Positions 55,730 through 64,000 of a DNA stretch of 64,000 nucleotides are shown here, one piece after another. The DNA comes from Cyanoderma ruficeps. Its lineage: Eukaryota; Chordata; Aves; Passeriformes; Timaliidae. The notes under the pieces are model-generated. The model did not search any database and was not told the origin of the DNA. It saw only the letters and a list, made by a program, of their open reading frames with translations. Every line of letters begins with the position of its first letter. Within the stretch, counting starts at the first letter, position 1. Position numbers and translations under genes: made by a program. The DNA is taken from the NCBI GenBank assembly GCA_008694505.1, contig VZDJ01000063.1:2189770-2253769 (forward strand). Reading direction: 5' to 3'.

Positions 55730-55903
55730 CTGCCGGGAGCTGCCGGTTCCACAGGTACCACAGCAGTGGCAGCACAGGTGAGCAGCTGCAGGGGCTGGAG
55801 GGAGCCGGGGTCCCCATGGCCTCTGGCAGGGGCTGAGACTGCTGGTCCCTGGGGCTTCCTTCACCTCTGCTCTGTGCTCCCACAGGAGTCCCCAGCACTC
55901 AGG

Positions 55904-57253
55904 ATGGCGCCCAAGGCGGCCGCCCTTGTCCTGGTTCTCCTTGCGATCTCAGGTGAGGTGGTGTGAGGGTTCCCGGTGCCCCAGGGCAGGGATGGGACAC
56001 GTCACTGATGTCCCTGGGGGAACGGGACTGTGCGAGCGCTGACCCCAGCACCCCCCGCAGGGTCCCGGGCTGATGTGAACCCTGACGAGGTGGCCAGCGT
56101 GATCTGGAAATACTTCACGGAGCTGGGCAGCAATGCCAAGGACACGGTGGACCAGCTGCACCAGACCGAGATCAGCAAGCAGCTCAAGTGAGCCGAGCCC
56201 CATTGCCAGGGGGCCAGGGGGCTCGGGGGGCTCAGGGGGGGCAGGCAGGGCCTGGGGATGTGGGCACACAGTCCCTGACGTGTCCCATGTGGGCACACAG
56301 TCCCTGACGTGTCCCCTCTCCCCAGCACCTTGCTGAAGGGCAACCTGCAGACCGTCAGCGCCTATGCCGAGGACCTGCAGGCGCGGCTGGTGCCCTTTGC
56401 CACCGAGATGCAGGCACGGCTGGCGCAGGACACCCAGCGCCTCAAGGAGCAGATCCAGCGGGAGCTGCAGCAGCTGCAGGCCAAGCTGGCGCCCTACGCC
56501 GACGAGGTGCACCAGCAGATCGGCACCAACATCCGGCAGCTGCAGGCCAAGATGAGCCCCTACGCCGAGGAGCTGCGCTCCCGGGTGGACCGCGGCGCCG
56601 GGGAGCTGCAGCGGGCGCTGGAGCCCTACGCCACCGAGCTGCGGGAGCGGCTGCAGGACAACGCCCAGAGCATCCAGGCCTCGCTGAGCCCCTACGCCGA
56701 CCGCCTGCAGCAGCAGATTGACGGTGGCGTGGAGAGCCTGAAGGAGCAGCTGTCGCCCATGGCCGACGAGCTGAAGGCGCAGGTGGAGCAGAGCGTGGCC
56801 GAGCTGCGGCGCGGCCTCAGCCCCTACGCCCAGGAGGTGCAGGACGGCCTCAACCGGCAGCTGGAGAGCCTGACCCTGCAGATGGAGCGGGCGGCCGAGG
56901 AGCTGCGCACCCGCCTGGCCACCAGCTCCGAGGAGCTGCGCGCCCAGCTGAGCCCGCTGGCCCGGGAGCTGCGGGAGGCGGCCGGCGGAGACGCCGAGAG
57001 CCTGAGGCAGCGCCTGGCTCCCCTGGCCCAGCAGCTGGAGCAGCGAGTGGGGAACACGCTGGAGGCCTTCCGGCAGCAGGCGGCTCCCTTCGGGGAGACC
57101 TTCGGGCAGCAGCTGGTGCAGCGGCTGGAGGAGCTCCGCGGGAAGCTGGACACGGGCGCTGCCGGCGTGGAGGATCACCTGGAGCTGCTGGAGAAGGAGG
57201 TGCGGGAGAAGGTGGCTGCTTTCCTCAGCACCGTCCCACCCCCACAGAATTAA
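55904..57253 (+). CDS. APOA4: APOA4, apolipoprotein A-IV
   Basis: Intestinal and plasma apolipoprotein of chylomicrons and HDL. CDS blocks 55904-55952, 56061-56187 and 56326-57253 give 367 residues, the size of chicken apoA-IV. Signal peptide MAPKAAALVLVLLAISGSRA, mature start near DVNPDEVASVIW. Exon 4 encodes about thirteen 22-residue amphipathic repeats, many starting with SPYA or APYA (for example MSPYAEELRSRVDR, LSPYADRLQQQIDG, LSPYAQEVQDGL). These Pro-Tyr-Ala punctuations are an apoA-IV hallmark. It ends FLSTVPPPQN and lacks a long glutamine-rich tail. The antisense strand is also open over most of the gene because of GC-rich codon usage. Intact. Confidence 0.96.
56258..56315 (+). repeat. 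29-bp perfect tandem duplication in APOA4 intron 3
   Basis: ATGTGGGCACACAGTCCCTG and the nine bases after it occur twice, head to tail, ending ten bases before exon 4. The duplication covers the likely branch-point region and gives an extra ACACAG upstream of the real acceptor. Confidence 0.92.
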
Positions 57254-57313
57254 GCCGCCCCGCCCGGCCGTCCACGCACATTCCGAGAATTCCTGGCCAC
57301 TTCCAGTGGCAGA

Positions 57314-57319
57314 AATAAA
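57314..57319 (+). promoter_or_regulatory. APOA4 poly(A) signal AATAAA
   Basis: About 60 nt after the stop codon, so the 3'UTR is very short (about 80 nt). T/G-rich sequence (ctccttgttgatgcacgtgctggtccgtgtc) is not needed in full here; the TTGTTGATG stretch lies just downstream. Confidence 0.85.
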
Positions 57320-57335
57320 TCTCCTTGTTGATGCA

Positions 57336-58390
57336 CGTGCTGGTCCGTGTCCTTCCTTCCCGCAGCATCCCGCTGTTCTGCCCTGGGATGGGATACCTGG
57401 GGCACCCTCAGCTGCTGAGGGGGGAGCATCACCCCGAATTTGGGTTCTGGGGCACCGGGGAGAGGGAGCAGAGGTGGGGTCAGGGGGGGTGGGAGGTCTC
57501 TGTGATGGCAGCCGGGTGAGCCCATGGGCCAGCGCAGGGCCGGGGCCTCGCTGTCACCTCATCGCAGCCGGGGACACGCAGGGGGCTGCGGCGGGGCCGA
57601 GCCCCAGGATGGGGCCAAACCTCCCCCCAGTGCTGGGGCTGCAGCTGCCACCAGGGACGGGAACCTCTGGGGGAGTTACGGACACCTCGTCCCCACAGCG
57701 CTGCGGGGACAGCCAGGGAGCTCCGCAGGTCAGGGGAATGGGGCGCTCTGCTGCAGGAGCCCGGGACGGGACGGGACGAGCGAAGCCCGGCCAGCGCTGC
57801 CTGGAGCGACCTCACGTGTCGGCCCGGGCGAGGGAACCGAGCGGACTTTGGTGCCGGAGCAGCGCTGGCGACTGCTCGGCGTTTCACCCCGGGAGCGCCG
57901 GACTTCGCTCCCCACCGCAGCGTGCCCGGGTTTATTCCCGGTAAAACCCAAGGTGCAAAGGGAAGGACTCAAGCCCGGCGGGCTGGGCGCCCGGCGGGAG
58001 CGCAGCCACGGAAGGGGAAGGTGCGCGCTCCCGACCCGCGCATCCCAGCCCTCCCCGCACGGCCGGAGCGGGGCTCGCCCTCCCGGACCCATCCCGGGGC
58101 TCTTTTCGTCCCGACAGGAGCTGCAGCCGCTGTCCCTGTCCCCATCCCGCTGCTCGCACCGCCCCGGCAGCTCCATCCAGCATTCCCTCCGGGATGCGGG
58201 GACCGGAGCGGGGCAGGGCCAGCCCCGTCCCCCCGAGCCCGGGGGGCAGCGGGCAGTCAGGTTGGCGGCTCCCAGGTCACCTCCCCGGAACGTGCCCGGA
58301 CCTCCACGTAGTGTTTACACGGAGTGAGGTCCAAAAAACCCTTCCCGTACCAAAGCCGCCTTATCGCCCGCTCCTCGGCCGCCCCCCCGG
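57336..58390. other. APOA4-APOA5 intergenic region
   Basis: About 1.05 kb, GC-rich, with no repeat or exon recognised. Long open frames on both strands reflect base composition. Possible APOA5 control sites are a DR1-like AGGTGCAAAGGGA at 57951 and a FOXA-type TGTTTAC at 58312, about 110 bp upstream of the start. Motif matches by eye. Confidence 0.65.
58312..58318 (+). promoter_or_regulatory. FOXA-type site upstream of APOA5
   Basis: TGTTTAC matches the forkhead core, about 80 bp before the TATA-like box. FOXA factors act at many liver apolipoprotein promoters; activity here is inferred. Confidence 0.5.
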
Positions 58391-58393
58391 GCC

Positions 58394-58400
58394 GATAAAA
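58394..58400 (+). promoter_or_regulatory. APOA5 TATA-like box (GATAAAA)
   Basis: In a GC-rich context, about 30 bp upstream of the predicted exon 1 (about 58425-58454). Confidence 0.7.
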
Positions 58401-58697
58401 GGGCGGCCAGCGCCGCCTCCGGGCGGGAGGGACGCGGGAGGCGACCCGGGGCAGGTGAGGGGCTTTAGGGACCCAGAGGAGCTGGGTGTGACTCCAGGGG
58501 CACAACACCGGGGCTGCGGGGGAGCCGAGGTGTTTCGGGGAACTCCGGGTGCTTTAGGGGAGCTCCGGCTGTCCAAGGGGACCCAGGGGCGAGGTCCTTG
58601 CAAGGAGCAGCTGGGCGGGGGAAGGTGCAGCAGAGGCACCACCACCCCACCCCGAGCACTCGGACAGCTCCTCTCGGCTCTCTCCCGCAGCCGGACC

Positions 58698-60037
58698 ATG
58701 CTGCTGAAGGCTGCGCTGCTCCTCTCCCTCCTGGCCGGCCGGCCGGGCGGGCCCGGGGGCTCGGGGGGCTCCAGGGCTGGCTGGGCAGCAGCACAAGCCC
58801 CGCTCCCGCCCGCGGTGTCCCCGGCCAAACCGGCACAGAGCGGCCTCTGGGAGTACCTGAGCCAGCTGACGGGTGACAAGGACAGCCTGGAGCACGGCCA
58901 GAGCAAGCCGGGCAGGGACATCGCGTGAGTGCAGCACAGCCGGGCCCTGCTCTGCCCCCTGGGGACACGAGGGACGGGCCGGGGTGGGGTGGCAGCTTTT
59001 ACTGGGGGAGCGTGGGGGGCACAGAGGGGCTGTGGTCACTGGGGGTGTGGGCGGCTCTCCCATGCAGGAACCTGAAGGAAAGCATCCAGGACGGGGTCAG
59101 CTCCATGGGGCACTTCCTGGAGAAGCTGTCGCCCCTGGGCAGGGCCCTGCAGCCCCCGCTGTACCAGGACCCATCCAGCCTGCGCAGGGCCATCCGCAGG
59201 GAGCTGGACGGCCTGCGGGAGAAGCTGTCCCCGTACGTGGACGAGGCGCACCAGCAGGTCGGGAAGCAGCTGGACGAGCTCCGGCAGCGGCTGCGGCCGT
59301 TCACGGAGGAGCTGCTGGACCAGGTGTCCCTGCGGGCCCGGGAGCTGCGGCGGCACCTGGTGCCCGGCCGGGAGGTGACGGCGCAGCTCCTGGACGGCGC
59401 CGACGAGCTGCAGCGCTTCGCGGCTCACTACAGCGACAAGATCGCCTTCCACACGGAGCAGGTGAAGGACATCTTCCACCCGTACGCGGAGCGCCTGCTG
59501 ACCGAGATCCGCCGCCACGTGGAGGAGCTGCACCGCAGCGTGGCCCCGCACGCCCGCGCCAGCCCCGAGCAGCTCAACCGGCACATCCAGGAGCTGTCCG
59601 CCAAGCTGACCCGCAACGCGCGGGACCTGCACCGGCAGATCCAGAAGAACCTGGAGCAGCTGAAGGCCAAGCTGAGCCTGTACCCCGGCAGCCCCGGCGG
59701 GCCCGCGGCCGCCCCGGGCCGCTCCCGGGAGGCGCTGGCGAGGGAGGTGCAGCGGCGCGTGGAGGAGTTCCGGCGGGACACGTACGCCCAGATCCAAGCC
59801 TTCACCCGGGCGCTGGACCAGGAGACGGAGGAGATGCAGATGAAGCTCAGCGCCCGCCCGGACCCGCCCGAGGAGCCGCTGGACGCGACGCCGCCACCCC
59901 TGGAGGACCTGCGCGCCCGGCTGGACGCGCTGTGGCGGGACTTGGCGCTGAGCCTGAGCGAGCGGAGCGGGGAGGGCCCCGGGGAGGCGCGGGCGGGCCC
60001 GGGCGGGGCGGCGGGGCCGGGGCGGCTCCGGGGCTGA
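58698..60037 (+). CDS. APOA5: APOA5, apolipoprotein A-V
   Basis: Liver apolipoprotein that promotes triglyceride lipolysis. CDS blocks 58698-58924 and 59068-60037 give 398 residues, longer than human (366). MLLKAALLLSLLAG starts the signal peptide. A low-complexity GRPGGPGGSGGSRAGWAAAQ follows, then APLPPAVSPAKPAQ, before the conserved SGLWEYLSQLTGDKDSLE. Diagnostic blocks: LRPFTEELLDQVSLRARELR, VKDIFHPYAERLLTEIRRHV, EELHRSVAPHARASPEQLNR and FRRDTYAQIQAFTRALDQET. The C-terminus is a Gly/Pro/Ala-rich extension (GEGPGEARAGPGGAAGPGRL) not seen in mammals. The ATG at 58698 is the first in the exon. The signal-peptide region is odd because of the missing intron (see findings). Confidence 0.92.
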
Positions 60038-60042
60038 TCGCG

Positions 60043-60048
60043 AATAAA
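60043..60048 (+). promoter_or_regulatory. APOA5 poly(A) signal AATAAA
   Basis: Begins only five bases after the TGA stop (60035-60037). The 3'UTR would be about 25-30 nt. No other AATAAA lies between here and ZPR1. Confidence 0.8.
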
Positions 60049-60065
60049 GGCGCCGCCATCGCGGC

Positions 60066-60144
60066 CCGCGCGTGTCACATGACCCGCCCCGAGCCACGTG
60101 ATCTCGCGTCATCGCGCCGCGCGGTCACGTGACGCGCCGCCGGC
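60066..60144 (+). promoter_or_regulatory. ZPR1 core promoter with two CACGTG E-boxes
   Basis: The 80-100 bp between the APOA5 poly(A) signal and the ZPR1 ATG lack a TATA box and are CpG-dense. CACGTG occurs at 60095 and 60126; the second lies in the palindrome GTCACGTGAC (60124-60133), the preferred site of USF and MiT/TFE factors. A related TCACATGAC lies at 60075. The transcription start must be very close to the ATG. Confidence 0.7.
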
Positions 60145-63100
60145 ATGTCGGCGCTGGGGGCCGTGGAGGCCGCGGGGCCCGGAGCGGGGCACGGGGGGTC
60201 CCTGTTCCGCCCCCTCAGCGCCGAGGACGGCGAGCAGCAGCCCGCAGAGATCGAGTCCCTGTGCATGAATTGCTTCCGCAACGTGAGGGGCCCCGGGGGC
60301 GTGGGGGGGCAGAGCAGGACGGGAGTGTGCGGGGGTCAGGGTGGGCACAGGGCTCTGTGGGGCCAGGGAGGGCCTCTAGGAGTCTGCGGGGGTCAGGGGA
60401 CACGCTTGTGTGGGTCGGGCTCAGGGGACGGGGCTCTCCAGTGGTCGTGGGGAGGAGCGGGCAGGGGTCGGGGGGTTACAGAGTTCTGGGGGGCGATGGG
60501 CGGTAGGAGCGAGGAAGGACCTGCCGGGAGCCACAGCTGGTCTCGGAGTAGGGGGCACTGGTGGGGTCGGGAGGGCGTTTCCAGGAGCTCCTGGGGGTGA
60601 GAGGGGGTCTGGGGGGCAGGCAGGGTCGGGCGGGGGGCTGCCCGTGCCGGGAGGTGCTGTCGGGGCCCGGGGCCGTCGCCCCCAGGACTCGGGTTCCCAC
60701 TCGGCCCCTCGCTGCCGCAGGGAGTGACACGGCTCCTGCTCACCAGGATCCCCTTCTTCAAAGAGATCATCGTCAGCTCCTTCTCCTGCGACAGCTGCTC
60801 CTGGTCCAACACGGAGATCCAGTCGGCGGGCAGGATCCAGGAGCAGGGCGTGCGCTACACCCTGGCCGTCACCTCCCGCCAGGTGGGCGGGGCCTCCCTC
60901 TGCTCCAGCCCCAAAATCTGCTCGTTCCTAAAGGAAAGGGGGGCTGGGGCACAACCTCTCTGTGATCCCAGTGTGGGGGAGCCCCTGGATCTCTCGGGGA
61001 TCCTCAGGCTGCCCCTGGCTGTGTGTGCAGGACATGAACAGGGAGGTGGTGAAGACCGACTGTGCCTCGGCCCGAATCCCAGAGCTGGACTTTGAGATCC
61101 CTGCCTTCAGCCAGAAGGGAGGTGGGTGACTGGGAGCAGATCTCCCATGGGGGCACTGCTGGGATGTGTTAACGGTGCTGTCACCTCTGTCCTTGTTCCT
61201 TCCCAAGTGCTCACCACCATCGAGGGCATCATTGACAGAGCAGTGGCAGGCCTGGAGCAGGACCAGCCCGCCCGCAGGGTAAGGGGCGGGAAGGGGGAAA
61301 CTCCCGAGGGATGGAAAATCCTCGGGATGTCCTGTGGTGTCACGCAGGGCTGGTGGGGAGAGCACTGGGGCTCTGCTTTGTGTCACCTTTGTCAGCAGCT
61401 CCGGGCCGCCCCTGCAGCAGCTGAATCCCACCTTGGGGGCCTTTTCCATTTTAAAGGATCCCGTGATTCCTTGTTCTCTTCCAGGTGACGGACGAAGAGG
61501 TGGCGAGGAAAATAGACGAGTTCGTTGGTAAACTGAGGCAGCTGAAGGAAGTCAACTCCCCCTTCACCTTTGTGAGTGCTCACAGCAGGGCAGCCCTGGC
61601 GGGATGAGGGGGGCAGGACGGCTCCCTCAGCCCCCCTTGTCCCGCAGATCCTCGATGATCCCTCTGGGAACAGCTTTGTGGAGAACCCCCACGCCCCGCA
61701 GAGGGACGAGGCCCTGGTGGTCGCTCGCTACAGGAGGAGCCCCCAGCAGAGTGCCCTGCTGGGACTGGAGGTGACTGAGCAGCCCTGGCCCCTGGGACAG
61801 CCCAGGGCGGGGAGCAGGAGCTCACCCTTCCCTTGCAGGGACAGGAGGAGGATGCGAAGCCGCCGGACGCCGCCGAGGACCTGAGGGACGAGGTGGGTGG
61901 TGCTGCAGGGCTGGGGGACACTCAGGACACCTGCCCTGGGCTGCCTGGGACGTTCTGGCCACCCTTTCCCTCCTCCAGGTGCTGCAGTTCAACACCAACT
62001 GCCCCGAGTGCAACGCCCCGGCCAGCACCAACATGAAGTTAGTGCGTATCCTTCCGGGGTGGGCACGGGCTGGGGGCTGCTCTGGGGTTTGGGGGGCTCT
62101 CCCTGCTGCACCACAGCCCTGCAGCAGCTGTCTCGGGTGGGGCCTGTTGGGGTGCAGAGCTGTCACTCCCAGTGGGGTCCTGCCGCCCCTGGGCTGCTGC
62201 TTTGATGTTTCCCTTGACTGTCCGCTCCAGAAATCCCACACTTCAAGGAGGTGATTATCATGGCCACCAACTGCGACTCGTGTGGGCACAGGACCAATGA
62301 GGTGAGCGGGGAGGAGGGTGCTGGGGAGGGAGTGCTGTTCTCTGCCCTTGTCCCTGAGCTCCGCTTCCCAGTGGGGCTGTTGGGATTTGGGGGCGCCGTC
62401 AGGAGGTGCTTTGTGCTGGGTGCTGAGGCCACTGCCCCCAGGTTTGCTGGGCTGAGCCCTGTTGAAGCCCTGAGTGTGAATTGTGGAGCTCACTGCCAGC
62501 TGTTCCAGGTGAAGTCTGGAGGAGCCATTGAGCCCCAAGGCACCAGGATCACCCTCCGGATTACGGACCCTTCTGACATGACCAGGGATATCCTGAAGGT
62601 GCAGTGCCCTGGGAGACCTGCCCTGCCCTCCTGTGGGGTGTGGGGGGTCCAGGGGAGCCCAGCCCTCCCTCCGTGGGGCTCACGGGCTGCTCCCCTTTGC
62701 AGTCAGAGACGTGCAGCGTGGAGATCCCCGAGCTGGAGTTCGAGCTGGGCATGGGAGCGCTGGGGGGGAAGTTCACCACGCTGGAGGGGCTGCTGAAGGA
62801 CATCCGGGACCTGGTGAGTGATCCTGGGCCAGCCTGGGGGGCTCAGCCCCCTCCTTGTCCCTCCTGGGGCTGGCTGGGGGGGCTGCCTGCCTCACAGCTG
62901 CCTCACCTGCCCTTGCAGGTGGAGAAGAACCCCTTCACTCTGGGAGACAGCTCCACACCCGGCAGGACAGGGAAGCTGCAGGAGTTCATTGGGAAGCTGC
63001 AGGACGTGAGTTTACTCTGGGTTTTCCGTGCTCTGCACTGGTGCCAGCAGTGCTGAAGGATTGGGAAGAGCCTCAATGGCTGGATGTGCTCTGATCCTGC

Positions 63101-63513
63101 AGATCATAGAGGGGAAGGCCCAGGCTCACTTCATCATGGATGACCCTGCAGGGAACAGTTACCTTCAGGTACAGCCCTGGGCCCTCGGGGTGGGCTCCCT
63201 GAGCCGTCTGGGGGGGTTTCATTTCCCTGGCACGTGTTGGGAATGGGGTTCCCACTGGAGCTCTGGGCACGAGCAGGTTGCTGAAGCCCCTGCTGGCTTT
63301 GGGATGCTGCCCAGGGCTCACAGCCTGTGCTGGGGCCAAGCCCGAGGGCAGTGCAGGAGCTTTCCCCTGTCCCCACAGAACGTGTACGCCCCTGAGGAGG
63401 ACCCTGAGCTGCGTGTGCAGCGCTACGAGCGCAGCTTTGAGCAGAACGAGGAGCTGGGCCTGAACGACATGAGAACAGAGGGCTACGAGCCAGAGGCGGC
63501 CTCGGGGCGGTAG
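60145..63513 (+). CDS. ZPR1: ZPR1, zinc finger protein ZPR1 (ZNF259)
   Basis: Essential eukaryotic protein that binds eEF1A and SMN and shuttles to the nucleus on growth stimulation. Fourteen coding exons: 60145-60282, 60721-60882, 61031-61121, 61208-61278, 61485-61571, 61648-61770, 61839-61892, 61979-62045, 62231-62301, 62509-62598, 62703-62813, 62919-63005, 63103-63168, 63379-63513. They total 450 residues (human 459) with every junction in frame. Two tandem ZPR1 modules are visible. The first has CMNC...CDSC zinc ligands (about residues 40-80) followed by IPELDFEI. The second has CPEC...[15 protein letters not shown] followed by [20 protein letters not shown]. Both modules carry a DDP(S/A)GNSF/Y signature. 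It ends [19 protein letters not shown]. Intact. Confidence 0.97.
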
Positions 63514-63722
63514 CGGGGCCACCCCAGCCCTCCCACCCCCTTCCCCAACTGCTCCAGGGACCAGAACGTGTGTGGGGCCCGGGCTCTGCTCGCCGTCCTG
63601 GGGCCGGGGGAGCTGTTCCAGCCCGAAGGCAGCAGGGCACGGCCGCGGGGCCGCCCGCGGGGAGGGGTTCGGTGGGGTGCTGATGTGTTGGGGCGGGGGG
63701 GTGGCAGCGGAGGCGACTCCCC

Positions 63723-63728
63723 AATAAA
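63723..63728 (+). promoter_or_regulatory. ZPR1 poly(A) signal AATAAA
   Basis: About 210 nt after the TAG stop at 63511-63513; cleavage is expected near 63745. Confidence 0.88.
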
Positions 63729-63795
63729 GCTGATTGATGAAATCGATGGATCCGTGTGCTCTGTTGTGGCTCCATTCATAACCCCGGCCGCCGTG

Positions 63796-64000
63796 TGGCC
63801 ACGCCCACAACCCCGCCCTCCTCTCCTTTTATGGCCTGATCTTCCGTTGGCCACGCCCACAGTCACAGCCTCGCCCTCCGCCCCATTATGGTTGCGCTGC
63901 CGTTTGGCCACGCCCACATTCCCGCCCTCAGCTCATTTTCCTGATTCGACCACGCCCCTTTCCCGGCATAAATTACCAATTATGGCAATGGCCACGCCCA
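63796..64000 (+). repeat. Degenerate array of TGGCCACGCCCA motifs
   Basis: TGGCCACGCCCACA occurs at 63796, 63848 and 63905. A variant GACCACGCCCC is near 63948 and TGGCCACGCCCA is at 63989, running off the window. Spacing is 42-57 bp. Between them, CCGCCCTC and TTATGG recur. The CCACGCCC core is a KLF/Sp-type site. Either a diverged tandem repeat or the promoter of the next gene. Confidence 0.8.

Larger units (their letters stand above)
54683..55749. other. APOC3-APOA4 divergent intergenic region
   Basis: About 1.07 kb between the two start sites. It contains the APOC3 TATA and HNF4-like site, a 28-nt purine-pyrimidine alternation (54875-54902), CRE-like TGATGTCA motifs (55603, 55621), a second HNF4-like site (55666) and the APOA4 TATA. 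In mammals the corresponding region holds the enhancer shared by the cluster. No gene is seen. Confidence 0.75.
55750..57335 (+). other. APOA4: APOA4 transcription unit (4 exons)
   Basis: Exon 1 is about 55750-55777 (donor gtgagc), exon 2 is 55886-55952, exon 3 is 56061-56187, and exon 4 runs from 56326 to about 57335. The poly(A) signal is at 57314. Mammalian APOA4 has lost the 5'UTR intron; this gene appears to keep it. Confidence 0.8.
58425..60065 (+). other. APOA5: APOA5 transcription unit (3 exons)
   Basis: Non-coding exon 1 is about 58425-58454 (donor gtgagg), a merged exon 2/3 is 58691-58924, and the last exon runs from 59068 to about 60065. The family norm is four exons; the phase-1 intron in the signal-peptide region is absent. 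Confidence 0.78.

Noticed and set aside
55949..57178. 409-codon antisense open frame opposite APOA4
   Set aside because: Leucine/glutamine/glycine-rich mirror of a GC-rich repetitive coding exon; no start context, no splice signals, no family resemblance. The same effect is seen opposite APOA5 (59036-60112).
57525..58330. 267-codon frame upstream of APOA5
   Set aside because: Arg/Gly/Pro-rich, overlaps the promoter and antisense frames, no splice support; composition artefact.
58873..60132. 419-codon frame overlapping APOA5
   Set aside because: Alternative frame of the APOA5 last exon, Ala/Gly/Arg/Pro-rich and without any domain; the APOA5 frame is the conserved one.

Overview
This window is vertebrate nuclear DNA, almost certainly from a bird. 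The genes are intron-containing with GT-AG splice sites. The interspersed repeats are CR1 LINE 3' ends, which are typical of birds. Gene order and predicted proteins match the conserved SIK3-APOA1-APOC3-APOA4-APOA5-ZPR1 block, which lies on a small chromosome in chicken (chromosome 24). The compact genes, short introns and very GC-rich right half fit a microchromosome. A songbird is possible, but I cannot fix the species from sequence alone.

Layout. Positions 1-16630 are the 3' part of a long SIK3 intron (intron 1 by comparison with mammals) and contain only CR1 fragments, a 49-bp minisatellite and simple repeats. Positions 16631-48897 carry 23 coding exons of SIK3 on the plus strand, numbered 2-24. 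They encode 1279 residues, from the catalytic-lysine exon to the C-terminus; exon 1 lies upstream of the window. The SIK3 3'UTR runs to about 50925. APOA1 (plus, about 52018-53575) follows. Then come APOC3 (minus, about 53945-54682), APOA4 (plus, about 55750-57335), APOA5 (plus, about 58425-60065) and ZPR1 (plus, 60145 to about 63745). The last 200 bases hold a degenerate array of GGCCACGCCCA-type motifs just where the next gene of the conserved block (BUD13 in mammals) would be expected to start.

The four apolipoprotein genes are one paralogous family. They share a non-coding first exon, a TATA-like box, and an intron that interrupts the signal peptide in phase 1 (apparently lost in APOA5). 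A large last exon encodes the amphipathic 11/22-residue helical repeats. Together they run HDL formation (APOA1), intestinal lipid export (APOA4) and plasma triglyceride control (APOC3 inhibits and APOA5 promotes lipolysis). HNF4-type and FOXA-type sites upstream of their TATA boxes are consistent with liver and intestine expression. SIK3 is an LKB1-activated kinase that controls CRTC and class IIa HDAC proteins. ZPR1 is a ubiquitous zinc-finger protein with a TATA-less CpG-rich promoter that begins almost at the APOA5 poly(A) site.

I found no unknown protein-coding gene. The most interesting observations are structural or regulatory: loss of an ancestral intron inside the APOA5 signal/N-terminal coding region, a poly(A) signal five bases after the APOA5 stop codon, conserved HNF4-like sites flanking the APOC3/APOA4 divergent pair, a 28-nt perfect purine-pyrimidine alternation between those two genes, two related 77-bp elements in SIK3 intron 1, an in-frame SIK3 cassette exon, and several minisatellites.
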